Of a stretch of 64,000 bases of DNA, positions 48,594 to 55,562 are shown in pieces. The translations under genes and the position numbers were made by a program. The notes under the pieces were generated by a model. The model saw only the letters and a list, made by a program, of their open reading frames with translations, searched no databases and was not told the DNA's origin. The stretch comes from a virus. Numbering within the stretch: the stretch's first letter is position 1; every line of letters begins with the position of its first letter. The DNA is taken from IMG/VR virus record IMGVR_UViG_3300037041_001875, positions 1-64,000 of that record. One strand, written 5' to 3'.

Positions 48594-48881
48594 ATGGCAC
48601 AGACAGACAAATGGGTCACAGACCTAGTAAAAGAGCTCGATAAGAAGACGAAAGAGCAGCTCGACCCCACATATGTGACGCCGGACGCCAAATCGAACTT
48701 GATCGAGCCGACGCTTGTGGAGTCGCAAGCGATGGTCGAGCACTTTCGAGCGGGCAAGTTGCCGTGGGACGTCATGAAGCTCGTCCGACGAGGCAATCTG
48801 ACCTTCTCGTTCGAACAAATCAACGATGCCTTGATAGCGTGGCAGGGTGTTCTAAGTTCTAAGAGTCCGAAGAGCATTTAA
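48594..48881 (+). CDS. Hypothetical 95-aa helical protein
   Basis: The start at 48594 (MAQTDKWVTDLVKELDKK) has AGGAG six bases upstream. Helical, charged, GC-rich unlike the genes to its right. May be an assembly chaperone or adaptor; no motif. Confidence 0.65.
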   Translation: MAQTDKWVTDLVKELDKKTKEQLDPTYVTPDAKSNLIEPTLVESQAMVEHFRAGKLPWDVMKLVRRGNLTFSFEQINDALIAWQGVLSSKSPKSI

Positions 48882-48883
48882 TA

Positions 48884-49564
48884 ATGACGAGTTCGATTTA
48901 CAACTATCAGAACAATGCCAAGGTCTGGTTGCCCATGACCTCGGCATGTCATGATCCTGTCAATGTTCGCACGTTGGATAAGTCGGGAAATAATTTACAT
49001 TATCGTTTCGGTGATGGAGCTATTAGTGGCAGTTTTCCGACTAAGTTGTCAGGTAGCCGTGGCTATCTTAACGACACAGTAAATAAATATCTTGAAGCGC
49101 TAGCTAATGAAACAAATGCCATAACCCAAGGAACTTGGGCCATATTTTTTAAATTAGATGACTGGGTATCAAACCAGCATATTGTTAGCCATTATGATGC
49201 GTTAGGCAATTGTCGTTGTATTATTCAAATAGTTGCTAATATCGCAAGATTTTATTGTGGCGACGTAGCGAATCCGGTGGGATTAACTATTAATCTGCGA
49301 GGTAACAAGGTTTTCTTAGCTGGGTACAGAACCACTGACGGTTATAGAAGACTATATGTAAACGGTATAATAGCAACACCCGTAAATGCTGGGGTCAGTT
49401 TGCCGGGAGCCCCTACAACTAATCCAAGGATTTTTAATAACTACGTTCTAACTACAGCATGTTATGCTAACGTCTTTTGGTATGGTCACTGGGAATACGC
49501 CCTAACAGAACTTCAACTAAGAGACCTCGAAGCACGTCTGAGAAGACAACTGAATGATGTTTGA
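48884..49564 (+). CDS. LamG/concanavalin-like lectin domain protein 1
   Basis: The 226-aa protein has the layout of LamG-type jelly rolls: an opening LDKSGNNLHYRFGDG segment, a TWAIFFKLDDW strand, FLAGYRTTDGYRRLYVNG and a closing WYGHWEYALTELQLRDLEARLRRQL helix. Such domains bind sugars or proteins. AT-rich. Starts two bases after the previous gene. Likely a receptor-binding protein. Confidence 0.65.
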   Translation: MTSSIYNYQNNAKVWLPMTSACHDPVNVRTLDKSGNNLHYRFGDGAISGSFPTKLSGSRGYLNDTVNKYLEALANETNAITQGTWAIFFKLDDWVSNQHIVSHYDALGNCRCIIQIVANIARFYCGDVANPVGLTINLRGNKVFLAGYRTTDGYRRLYVNGIIATPVNAGVSLPGAPTTNPRIFNNYVLTTACYANVFWYGHWEYALTELQLRDLEARLRRQLNDV

Positions 49565-49573
49565 GGTAGGTTC

Positions 49574-50242
49574 ATGGGTTTAGGTGGTATATTACAAGAG
49601 CTGAAAACTGAAGGCGTTCTAGGCCTTTATCATGACTATAGATCGGGTAGATTGGTTGATTACTCGGGTAACAGTAACAATGGCACTGCTACAGCAGTCT
49701 CTTTTAGTAAGAAGGGTGCGGGTTTCTTAGGAACTGCCGGTAGAATTTTGGTTCCTTCTTCCGCTACGTTGCAAAGTGTTACGGGAACGTTAATTGGATG
49801 CTACACCGTTTCAAACAATACACAACAAATCAGAATAATAAATAAACGCGGGTTAACTACACAAATAGACTACTTTCAAGCAAGTACAACAGTATTAGCA
49901 CTGTTTGATGGGGTAAATATTCCACAATTAACCGTTCCTAGAACTAATGGAAAAGTTTGTAATTCTGTTAGCTGGACAAGTGGCGGAACCCCTGTAGGAT
50001 ACCAAAACGGTGTTTTGGTCGGTAACTACACTCTAACCCTATCACCAGTATTAAATAATACTGATGTCACTATAGGGAATCAAAACATAGGAATAGCTAA
50101 TGTATTATCAACTCAAATCTGCCACTATGCACTTATCATAAATCGTGTTCTCACGGCCACAGAGCATGCAAGGGTCTATGGCCAGCTAGAAAATATGACT
50201 TGGAATACTAAGGGACTAACACCCGGACCTATGATGCCCTAA
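49574..50242 (+). CDS. LamG/concanavalin-like lectin domain protein 2
   Basis: The 222-aa protein begins MGLGGILQELKTEGVLGLYH and has the LamG signature VDYSGNSNNGT (about 29-39), VGYQNGVLVGNYT and a closing helix LTATEHARVYGQL. The first 16 codons are nearly identical to the next gene, a recent duplication of the anchoring N-terminus with diverged lectin parts. Confidence 0.7.
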   Translation: MGLGGILQELKTEGVLGLYHDYRSGRLVDYSGNSNNGTATAVSFSKKGAGFLGTAGRILVPSSATLQSVTGTLIGCYTVSNNTQQIRIINKRGLTTQIDYFQASTTVLALFDGVNIPQLTVPRTNGKVCNSVSWTSGGTPVGYQNGVLVGNYTLTLSPVLNNTDVTIGNQNIGIANVLSTQICHYALIINRVLTATEHARVYGQLENMTWNTKGLTPGPMMP

Positions 50243-50254
50243 TAGGAGTTTTGA

Positions 50255-50866
50255 ATGGGTTTAGGTGGTATACTACAACGATTGAAAACAGAGGGCGTGA
50301 TGCTTGTGTATCATGACCATCGCTCTGGTACGCTATACGACTACTCTGGTAACAGTCGGACGGGCTCTCCTAATTCTGCTAACTGTTTCAGTAAACAGGG
50401 CATGATCACTAAGGGCTATGTAACCGTGACTAATGATGCCACGTTACAAGCTGCCACAACGGGAACTTTGATAATTCGTCAGAGTGTTACACGGGCAGGA
50501 TCATCTTCTTATTTTGCTAAGAAGAATAATCAATTTCAATTCACTTATTCTGATGGACTGGATAGGTACGATTTATATGTTAATGGAACCTCTCGCACGC
50601 TAACTTCTACTAATTTAGTAGGCATGCACACGCACGCAGTGGAGTTTGATAATGCTGGCGGTACTCCAATAGGATACCTGAACGGCATATCAATCGGTAA
50701 CTACTCTGGCGTACTCACGTCTGTAGCAGATGCGGCTAACTTAACTTATGGCTCGGCTTCGAGCGACGTTGAACCGCAGACGTTAAGGTATTTCTTATGG
50801 ATTTCTAGGAAACTAACGGCCGCGGAACATCAAGAGCTGTATCAACAATTGCAGGCATTATCATGA
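50255..50866 (+). CDS. LamG/concanavalin-like lectin domain protein 3
   Basis: The 203-aa protein begins MGLGGILQRLKTEGVMLVYH, with YDYSGNSRTGS, IGYLNGISIGNYS and LTAAEHQELYQQL. Clear tandem paralog of the previous gene. The end overlaps the next ATG by four bases. Confidence 0.7.
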   Translation: MGLGGILQRLKTEGVMLVYHDHRSGTLYDYSGNSRTGSPNSANCFSKQGMITKGYVTVTNDATLQAATTGTLIIRQSVTRAGSSSYFAKKNNQFQFTYSDGLDRYDLYVNGTSRTLTSTNLVGMHTHAVEFDNAGGTPIGYLNGISIGNYSGVLTSVADAANLTYGSASSDVEPQTLRYFLWISRKLTAAEHQELYQQLQALS

Positions 50867-52266
50867 GTTGGCCAAATAAAGTTTATAGTAAATCAAGGTC
50901 TACAAGCATTGTTGATGTTAACGATCCAGCACTTATTATAAACATCGATGGTCAGATAGTTAAAAATACTTTGTTAGATCGTAAAGGTATTGCAGATTTA
51001 ACAATAGTGGGAGGGGCATCTTCAATTAACAGTTTGAATGGTTATCTTACAAAAGGGTCTACAGGTTTAATAGCGTCTAATATTAATCCACTCGTGGCTT
51101 ATCCACAAGCTATAAATACGTCTTTCACTGTATTATTGTTGGCAAAAAATATATTGCCTGCGGTGCAATGTTTTGCTTCCAGTGGTGTTAGTGCAATTCC
51201 TGCTGGATGGGCGGTGTATTATGACGGCGGTGCTAGCGTAATTTTACAAGTTCTAGTTGCTGGATCTGCTTGGCAATATGGTCAATTTCTTATAGTAGGT
51301 TCGGATTTAACTAAAACTTTTCGTTTTATTAGTTTAAAATTCGATGCGTCTATACCGACTCTCGGAGTATCTATTAACGGAAACCCTTATTTATTTTCAT
51401 ATCTTCCCGGTTTTTATTCAGGTACCTTACCTAATGGTTTATATTTAGGAACTATAAACTCTGCCCCAAGTGTGAGTTCTGGAACAGGTTTAGGTAAGTT
51501 TTCAATACACTCGGGCGCCAAAACAGATGCTTGGGTAAGATCGCGGTGGGTAAAAGTAGCGCAAGCGGCCCAGTTGAAAACAGGGTGGGGAGCCAAGGTA
51601 TCCATCGCCAACGAAAACACGGTAGGGAATTTCGTCGGCAACGGCTCGACCCCCTTCGAGATTTTGTCCGGGACGTGGAAGACGAGCACGCAACTGGTCG
51701 ACGGCGAGCTCCACAAGGTCGTTGAATGCGTGGCCGCTGGCACGGTCTGGCTTGACCGCCACTTCATGAACATCAACAGTTCCGAAGCCGCCTACGGGTC
51801 GTGGCGCCTATCCTACGGTCACGCCAAGGACACTGTGAACGTTGCCCATATCGGGCTGACCTCGACAAGTAAAGCGGCCTGGGACGGTGCGAGCAATACC
51901 GGCTACGTCTTGCGCCTGTCTGCTACAGCGGCAGGCGATAAACTTCTCCGCTACAGTGGCAGCGGTGCGGCGAACCTTTGTTTCAATATGCCCAACAGTT
52001 CTGCCGTCACAAATCAGGTCCAGATAACTCGGCGATTTGACAATGTGTGGCAGGGTTATCAGACACCTAGCATCGTTGCGGCCGATGCGCTGGCCACACC
52101 TCCATGGGCACCATCAACGGATGGGCCTTTTACCGATGCCACCTACACCACGTCGGCAGGCATGAGCTTCACGTTCAATCCAGGCGACTGGGTATCTTTG
52201 GGTAATGTGCGCGACAACTACTCGTTGACCAAATACCTCGGTGAATTCGATCCTCGGGAGGTTTGA
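50863..52266 (+). CDS. Mosaic lectin-like protein (AT-rich half joined to GC-rich half)
   Basis: The 467-aa protein has an N-terminal lectin-like part (about 1-225; IVDVNDPALIINIDGQIV, TFRFISLKFD, LGVSINGNPYLF) resembling the upstream genes, and a C-terminal part (about 240-467) with Trp/aromatic beta structure. Third-base composition switches from AT-rich to GC-rich at about 51540, inside the frame, marking a recombination joint. Likely a receptor-binding protein built by domain swapping. Confidence 0.7.
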   Translation: MSWPNKVYSKSRSTSIVDVNDPALIINIDGQIVKNTLLDRKGIADLTIVGGASSINSLNGYLTKGSTGLIASNINPLVAYPQAINTSFTVLLLAKNILPAVQCFASSGVSAIPAGWAVYYDGGASVILQVLVAGSAWQYGQFLIVGSDLTKTFRFISLKFDASIPTLGVSINGNPYLFSYLPGFYSGTLPNGLYLGTINSAPSVSSGTGLGKFSIHSGAKTDAWVRSRWVKVAQAAQLKTGWGAKVSIANENTVGNFVGNGSTPFEILSGTWKTSTQLVDGELHKVVECVAAGTVWLDRHFMNINSSEAAYGSWRLSYGHAKDTVNVAHIGLTSTSKAAWDGASNTGYVLRLSATAAGDKLLRYSGSGAANLCFNMPNSSAVTNQVQITRRFDNVWQGYQTPSIVAADALATPPWAPSTDGPFTDATYTTSAGMSFTFNPGDWVSLGNVRDNYSLTKYLGEFDPREV

Positions 52267-52267
52267 C

Positions 52268-52453
52268 GTGAAGCTGAAGTGCCCACGGTTGCCGAAGGGA
52301 ATCTCGAAGAAGACGCTCGCCGAGGGTGTGAAGGTCGAGCTCGAGCACACGGACGACCGACGAGCGGCGACCTGCATAGCGAAGGTGCACCTCCATGAAT
52401 GCCCGACCTACTACGCTCGCCTCGAGAAGCTCGAGAAGGCCTGCAAGAGATGA
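52268..52453 (+). CDS. DUF5661-like small protein
   Basis: The 61-aa protein starts at GTG 52268 after GGGAGG. The motif KKTLAEGVKVELEHTDDRRAATCIAKVHLHECPTYYARLEKLE matches the phage pattern GxxVExEHTdd...A..IAxDHLxExpxYYxxL. These small proteins are widespread in phages; function unknown. Confidence 0.6.
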   Translation: MKLKCPRLPKGISKKTLAEGVKVELEHTDDRRAATCIAKVHLHECPTYYARLEKLEKACKR

Positions 52454-52932
52454 ATATGGACCTCGGCAAGACCTACCGCGGCACGCCTGAAGCAAGCCTC
52501 TTGCAGGTGGTCATGGCCAGCCAAGAGCAGATCCGTTCCGAGATCAACAAGCTCGTCCAGGTCACGGCGGCGCAGGGCGCGAAGCTCGAGTCGTTCGACA
52601 AGCGCTTCGACCTCTTTCAAGACTCGATTGCCAAGCTCTACGAGCACAACAATAATTGCCCGACCAAGACTCACTTGCAAGAGCTTCGCGGTGACGTGTC
52701 GGAGATTCGGGTTATGGTGAGTACACATGATCGCCAGCTTGCCGAAGAGCAGGGCTTCAAGGCCGGCCGGAAGATCAAGCCCACGCCCTGGGCAGGTCTC
52801 TCGAAGTACACAAGCTCGCCACCTGTGACCCTATCGTTGTCCATCAAAGATCCGAAGGTTTGGGGCAAGATCATTTTCTACACCGCTGTAGCAGCGGCCG
52901 CCGCGGCGAGCCTGTTTGCGCAGTACGCATGA
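52450..52932 (+). CDS. Coiled-coil protein with C-terminal membrane helix
   Basis: The start is at 52450 (ATGA with the previous stop) or at 52456. The protein of about 160 aa has a coiled coil over residues about 15-95 (IRSEINKLVQVTAAQGAKLESFDKRF) and a C-terminal Ala-rich membrane helix (IIFYTAVAAAAAASLFA). Resembles XhlA/holin-accessory or spanin-like proteins in layout. Confidence 0.65.
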   Translation: MNMDLGKTYRGTPEASLLQVVMASQEQIRSEINKLVQVTAAQGAKLESFDKRFDLFQDSIAKLYEHNNNCPTKTHLQELRGDVSEIRVMVSTHDRQLAEEQGFKAGRKIKPTPWAGLSKYTSSPPVTLSLSIKDPKVWGKIIFYTAVAAAAAASLFAQYA

Positions 52933-52940
52933 GGTGACGC

Positions 52941-53075
52941 ATGGCCGATGAGAACATTCAGAATCGACCCAACAACATGCCGGTGTTCGGAGCTCTGGTG
53001 GGCATCATGGCCTTCTCAGCGTTCACGTATTTCATCATCCAGTGGATGGGATCGGGGATGACTCGTGACTACTAG
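52941..53075 (+). CDS. 44-aa single-helix membrane protein
   Basis: A 44-codon frame starts MADENIQNRPNNMPVFGAL with one membrane helix (about 15-36). GAGGTGACGC precedes the ATG, and it abuts neighbours tightly. Small virion membrane proteins of this size are normal in membrane phages. Confidence 0.55.
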   Translation: MADENIQNRPNNMPVFGALVGIMAFSAFTYFIIQWMGSGMTRDY

Positions 53076-53154
53076 CAATTGGGGCTTCAAAGATGCGTTG
53101 ATTGTGGGCGGCGTTCTGGTGCTCTTCTTCTACGTCGCCAAGACGCGAGGGTGA
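53065..53154 (+). CDS. 29-aa single-helix membrane peptide
   Basis: A GTG-started frame overlaps the previous gene by 11 bases; the product is essentially one membrane helix (ALIVGGVLVLFFYV) with a basic end (KTRG). GGGG lies upstream. Short, so only moderately supported; the fit between its neighbours (5-base gap) is the main argument. Confidence 0.45.
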   Translation: MTTSNWGFKDALIVGGVLVLFFYVAKTRG

Positions 53155-53158
53155 GTCT

Positions 53159-53533
53159 ATGAAGCTCGACCAGTACATGGCAGAGCGCGGCTATCAGCAC
53201 CTCGTCGATGACTTCTTCATCGACGGTGTGAGGCAACCTGTTTTGCCCGATGAGGCGGTGCTGCTACCGCTCAGCAACTTGAAGGCGGACACCAACGCGA
53301 CGACCGTCTATGACCTGGCCCGAGCCGACTATGGCACCTTCGAGGGTCCGGTAGAGCTCTACGTTTGGCGACAGACCGATGGCTCTGAGCTCGAGTACGT
53401 CACGGTTGCTGGCCAGGCCTTCGAACGACTGCGGTTGTCGGCAACAGAGGCTCGAAACAAGGTTCGCACGCTTCTCCTATTCGCTAGCGGACTAGGATTG
53501 CTCGGCACGGGGATTTACCTCGGCAAAAGGTGA
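53159..53533 (+). CDS. Hypothetical 124-aa protein with C-terminal membrane helix
   Basis: The start at 53159 (MKLDQYMAERGYQHL) follows GAGGGTGAG. Acidic soluble part, then a hydrophobic C-terminal helix (LLLFASGLGLLGTGIYLG) with KR end. Tail-anchored like many products here. Confidence 0.65.
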   Translation: MKLDQYMAERGYQHLVDDFFIDGVRQPVLPDEAVLLPLSNLKADTNATTVYDLARADYGTFEGPVELYVWRQTDGSELEYVTVAGQAFERLRLSATEARNKVRTLLLFASGLGLLGTGIYLGKR

Positions 53534-53536
53534 GTC

Positions 53537-53707
53537 ATGACAGAAGACTCGAAGAAGAACCTTTGGGGCCTGTTGATAGCGGCCGTGGTGATCGGCGTGT
53601 ACGAGTACTCACAAAATCGAAGTCGCCAGCTTCAGGAACGGGTCGACGAGTACGAGCGTCGGAAGGTCGAGCGTCAACGGTTTGAGGAACAACTGCCAAC
53701 AGCGTGA
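53537..53707 (+). CDS. 56-aa membrane protein with charged coiled-coil tail
   Basis: A 56-codon frame starts MTEDSKKNLWGLLIAAVVIGVYEY, membrane helix near 10-24, then an Arg/Glu-rich helix (LQERVDEYERRKVERQR). AGGTGAGTC precedes the ATG. Confidence 0.55.
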   Translation: MTEDSKKNLWGLLIAAVVIGVYEYSQNRSRQLQERVDEYERRKVERQRFEEQLPTA

Positions 53708-53732
53708 TGAATAAATAGGATATATTCCCCCT

Positions 53733-54041
53733 ATGGGCGTAAGCATAGCCGAGAGAAGAGTACGAGTCAAGGAAAAAATCGAGTTTGAAAGTGAAAAGAT
53801 GAGCTTGACGAGGCAAAACGATGATAGTAGACTCTCCCACGGGAAGGGTGTTGATAGGATCATCTGCTTGGATGAAGACCTCTCAACTCCCTGTTCTGCT
53901 ATGGTAGAGTCGCTCTCCTCGTCTCTCCTCTCTGTCAAGTATCCGAAAAGTTTGGGCAATTACGCCCGCAAGGGTCTCGGGAAGGGTTTATCCTCACGAG
54001 CCCACAACGGCCCATTGGGCAATGAGGTTCATCATGGCTAA
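53733..54041 (+). CDS. Possible 102-aa charged protein
   Basis: The frame begins MGVSIAERRVRVKEKIEFES and is basic/charged at the start, Ser-rich later. Ribosome site is poor, opposite-strand frames of similar size exist, and it overlaps the next small gene by eight bases. It may be real or the stretch may be a 320-bp regulatory gap with an AT-rich start (53705-53735). Confidence 0.35.
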   Translation: MGVSIAERRVRVKEKIEFESEKMSLTRQNDDSRLSHGKGVDRIICLDEDLSTPCSAMVESLSSSLLSVKYPKSLGNYARKGLGKGLSSRAHNGPLGNEVHHG

Positions 54042-54153
54042 GCGTCGTCGCGCTGCTCGCAAGTCCGGTTCCTGCAAGATCGTCACGATGAAGACCGGCC
54101 GTCGCTGCAAGTGCAAGGGCAAGTTTCGGAAGATGTCTTCCTGCAAGCGTTAG
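54034..54153 (+). CDS. 39-aa very basic Cys protein
   Basis: A 39-codon frame reads MAKRRRAARKSGSCKIVTMK then CKCKGKF and SCKR: about 40% Lys/Arg with four Cys. GAGG precedes the ATG. Likely condenses DNA within the particle, like the paired genes at 57759 and 57948. Confidence 0.6.
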   Translation: MAKRRRAARKSGSCKIVTMKTGRRCKCKGKFRKMSSCKR

Positions 54154-54167
54154 GATCGAGGCAGTCA

Positions 54168-54320
54168 ATGGACCGAGAGCGCTCGCTGCTTGAGGCGTAT
54201 CTACAAGGAACGGCCGACCTCATCGTTTGGCTGTTTCCTGCTGTCGTCATGGGCATTGTAGTTGCCCTCGCGCAGCGAGCGCTTTTGGAACCGGCGAAAT
54301 CACGAGGAGAGATGAAATGA
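54168..54320 (+). CDS. 50-aa single-helix membrane protein
   Basis: The start is 54168 (MDRERSLLEAYLQG) after GGATCGAGGC; the longer frame runs through the basic gene. One membrane helix (LIVWLFPAVVMGIVVALAQ). Stop overlaps the next ATG as ATGA. Confidence 0.6.
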   Translation: MDRERSLLEAYLQGTADLIVWLFPAVVMGIVVALAQRALLEPAKSRGEMK

Positions 54321-54667
54321 ATTTTGCGCAACTGGCAATCGCAGTTGTTACGGGCGCTGTTCCTCTCACGGCCAGCTTCTACACCTACGATCGGTTGGCG
54401 GGCTCGAGCTCGTTCAAGCGTTCGGTGTACTCGGCGCTTGCCGGCCTCGGTGCGGGTGTTGTCGCTTCTTTGGCGATGACGCAGCTCATCGGGGTGACCG
54501 CGGAAAATCCCGTCATGACCCTGAACAGATCGCGTAGCAGTGCGATTAGTGGTTTAGTCGATGCGTGGAACGTCAACATGATGCCACCACGTGGCGGAAT
54601 CCCGACGAACGTTTACTCCAAGATGCCCGAGACTGCCGAGGTCGGTAAGTCGTTCGGCGTCGTGTGA
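54317..54667 (+). CDS. 116-aa membrane protein
   Basis: The protein begins MNFAQLAIAVVTGAVPLTAS with two hydrophobic helices (about 5-20 and 34-55) and a polar C-terminal half. Start fixed by ATGA overlap. Likely virion membrane component. Confidence 0.65.
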   Translation: MNFAQLAIAVVTGAVPLTASFYTYDRLAGSSSFKRSVYSALAGLGAGVVASLAMTQLIGVTAENPVMTLNRSRSSAISGLVDAWNVNMMPPRGGIPTNVYSKMPETAEVGKSFGVV

Positions 54668-54681
54668 AAGGATCTGATCTC

Positions 54682-54990
54682 ATGATGAAGCTACTCGGAT
54701 TCTTCATGGTCGCGCTTCCCGGCATCGCCGGATTCGCTGCCTATGGTGTGGCTCAGAACAAGGGCATGAACCCCCTCGCCAGTGCCGCTCTTGCCGGTGC
54801 TGCTTTCGCCGCGGCCGAAATCGGCGGCAACATGTTGTCTGGCAGTCTCGCGGGCCTCTCCATGGAGCACGTCGGCGCCATGATGCTGAACCCCCAACCA
54901 CAATCTTGGGCGGCTTTAGACGCGGCTCAGCGCGGCAACATGGGGTATCTATCCCCTGAGCGCATCGCCGCCTGCTACGGAACGTGTTGA
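54682..54990 (+). CDS. 102-aa Gly/Ala-rich membrane protein
   Basis: The start at 54682 (MMKLLGFFMVALPGIAGF) follows AAAGGA; the GTG overlapping the previous stop is less likely. Two hydrophobic helices (about 3-20 and 32-60) with GxxxG-like spacing. Confidence 0.65.
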   Translation: MMKLLGFFMVALPGIAGFAAYGVAQNKGMNPLASAALAGAAFAAAEIGGNMLSGSLAGLSMEHVGAMMLNPQPQSWAALDAAQRGNMGYLSPERIAACYGTC

Positions 54991-54991
54991 G

Positions 54992-55336
54992 ATGATTCGC
55001 TCGGCCTTCGTCAGAGCAGTCCCAGTGGTCAGCACTGTGGCCGCCGTGATCTACGCCAAGGAGCACAAGGGCTGGACGTGGGCCATTCCTGCTGGGATTG
55101 CTGCCCACTTTGCCAGCTCTTGGCTCGTTGGGCAGTTGCTTGGAGCTCTCGATGCCGTGCAAGCCATGCCCTTGAAGCCTGCCGAGGTCTCTGGCGGGGA
55201 AGTGAAGATCCCTGCGAGTGGGGCCTCGATGAGCTCGAGTAGTGTGGCCGGCGTTGGAGCTCTAGCGAAAACAACCGATGTGATCGACAAGAATGACAAC
55301 GTGATTCGGCTCCCCACGGCGATGGGCGAGCCTTGA
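54992..55336 (+). CDS. 114-aa membrane protein
   Basis: The protein begins MIRSAFVRAVPVVSTVAAV, with hydrophobic helices near 10-24 and 33-52 and a polar Ser-rich C-terminal half. One base after the previous stop; weak ribosome site suggests coupling. Confidence 0.6.
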   Translation: MIRSAFVRAVPVVSTVAAVIYAKEHKGWTWAIPAGIAAHFASSWLVGQLLGALDAVQAMPLKPAEVSGGEVKIPASGASMSSSSVAGVGALAKTTDVIDKNDNVIRLPTAMGEP

Positions 55337-55345
55337 AGGTGAACC

Positions 55346-55531
55346 ATGTCTCGAAATCTCCTTCTGTTCTTGGGCCTCGTTGCAGTGAGCGGCGGTGCAT
55401 TCTATCTCTACAAGAGCGGCAAGCTCGTGGGCATGCCTGGACAAATGTCTCAGGGAACGCCTATGCAGGAGTTCAAGCTCGCTAAGCGGTTGCCCATCCC
55501 TATGCCGACACTATCCGGTTACTATTGGTAA
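55346..55531 (+). CDS. 61-aa membrane protein
   Basis: The protein begins MSRNLLLFLGLVAVSGGAFYLYK, one N-terminal membrane helix, then a Pro/Met-rich tail ending GYYW. GAAGGTG upstream. Confidence 0.65.
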   Translation: MSRNLLLFLGLVAVSGGAFYLYKSGKLVGMPGQMSQGTPMQEFKLAKRLPIPMPTLSGYYW

Positions 55532-55562
55532 GTGAATGAGACTCCCGCCCACGAGGTGACAA

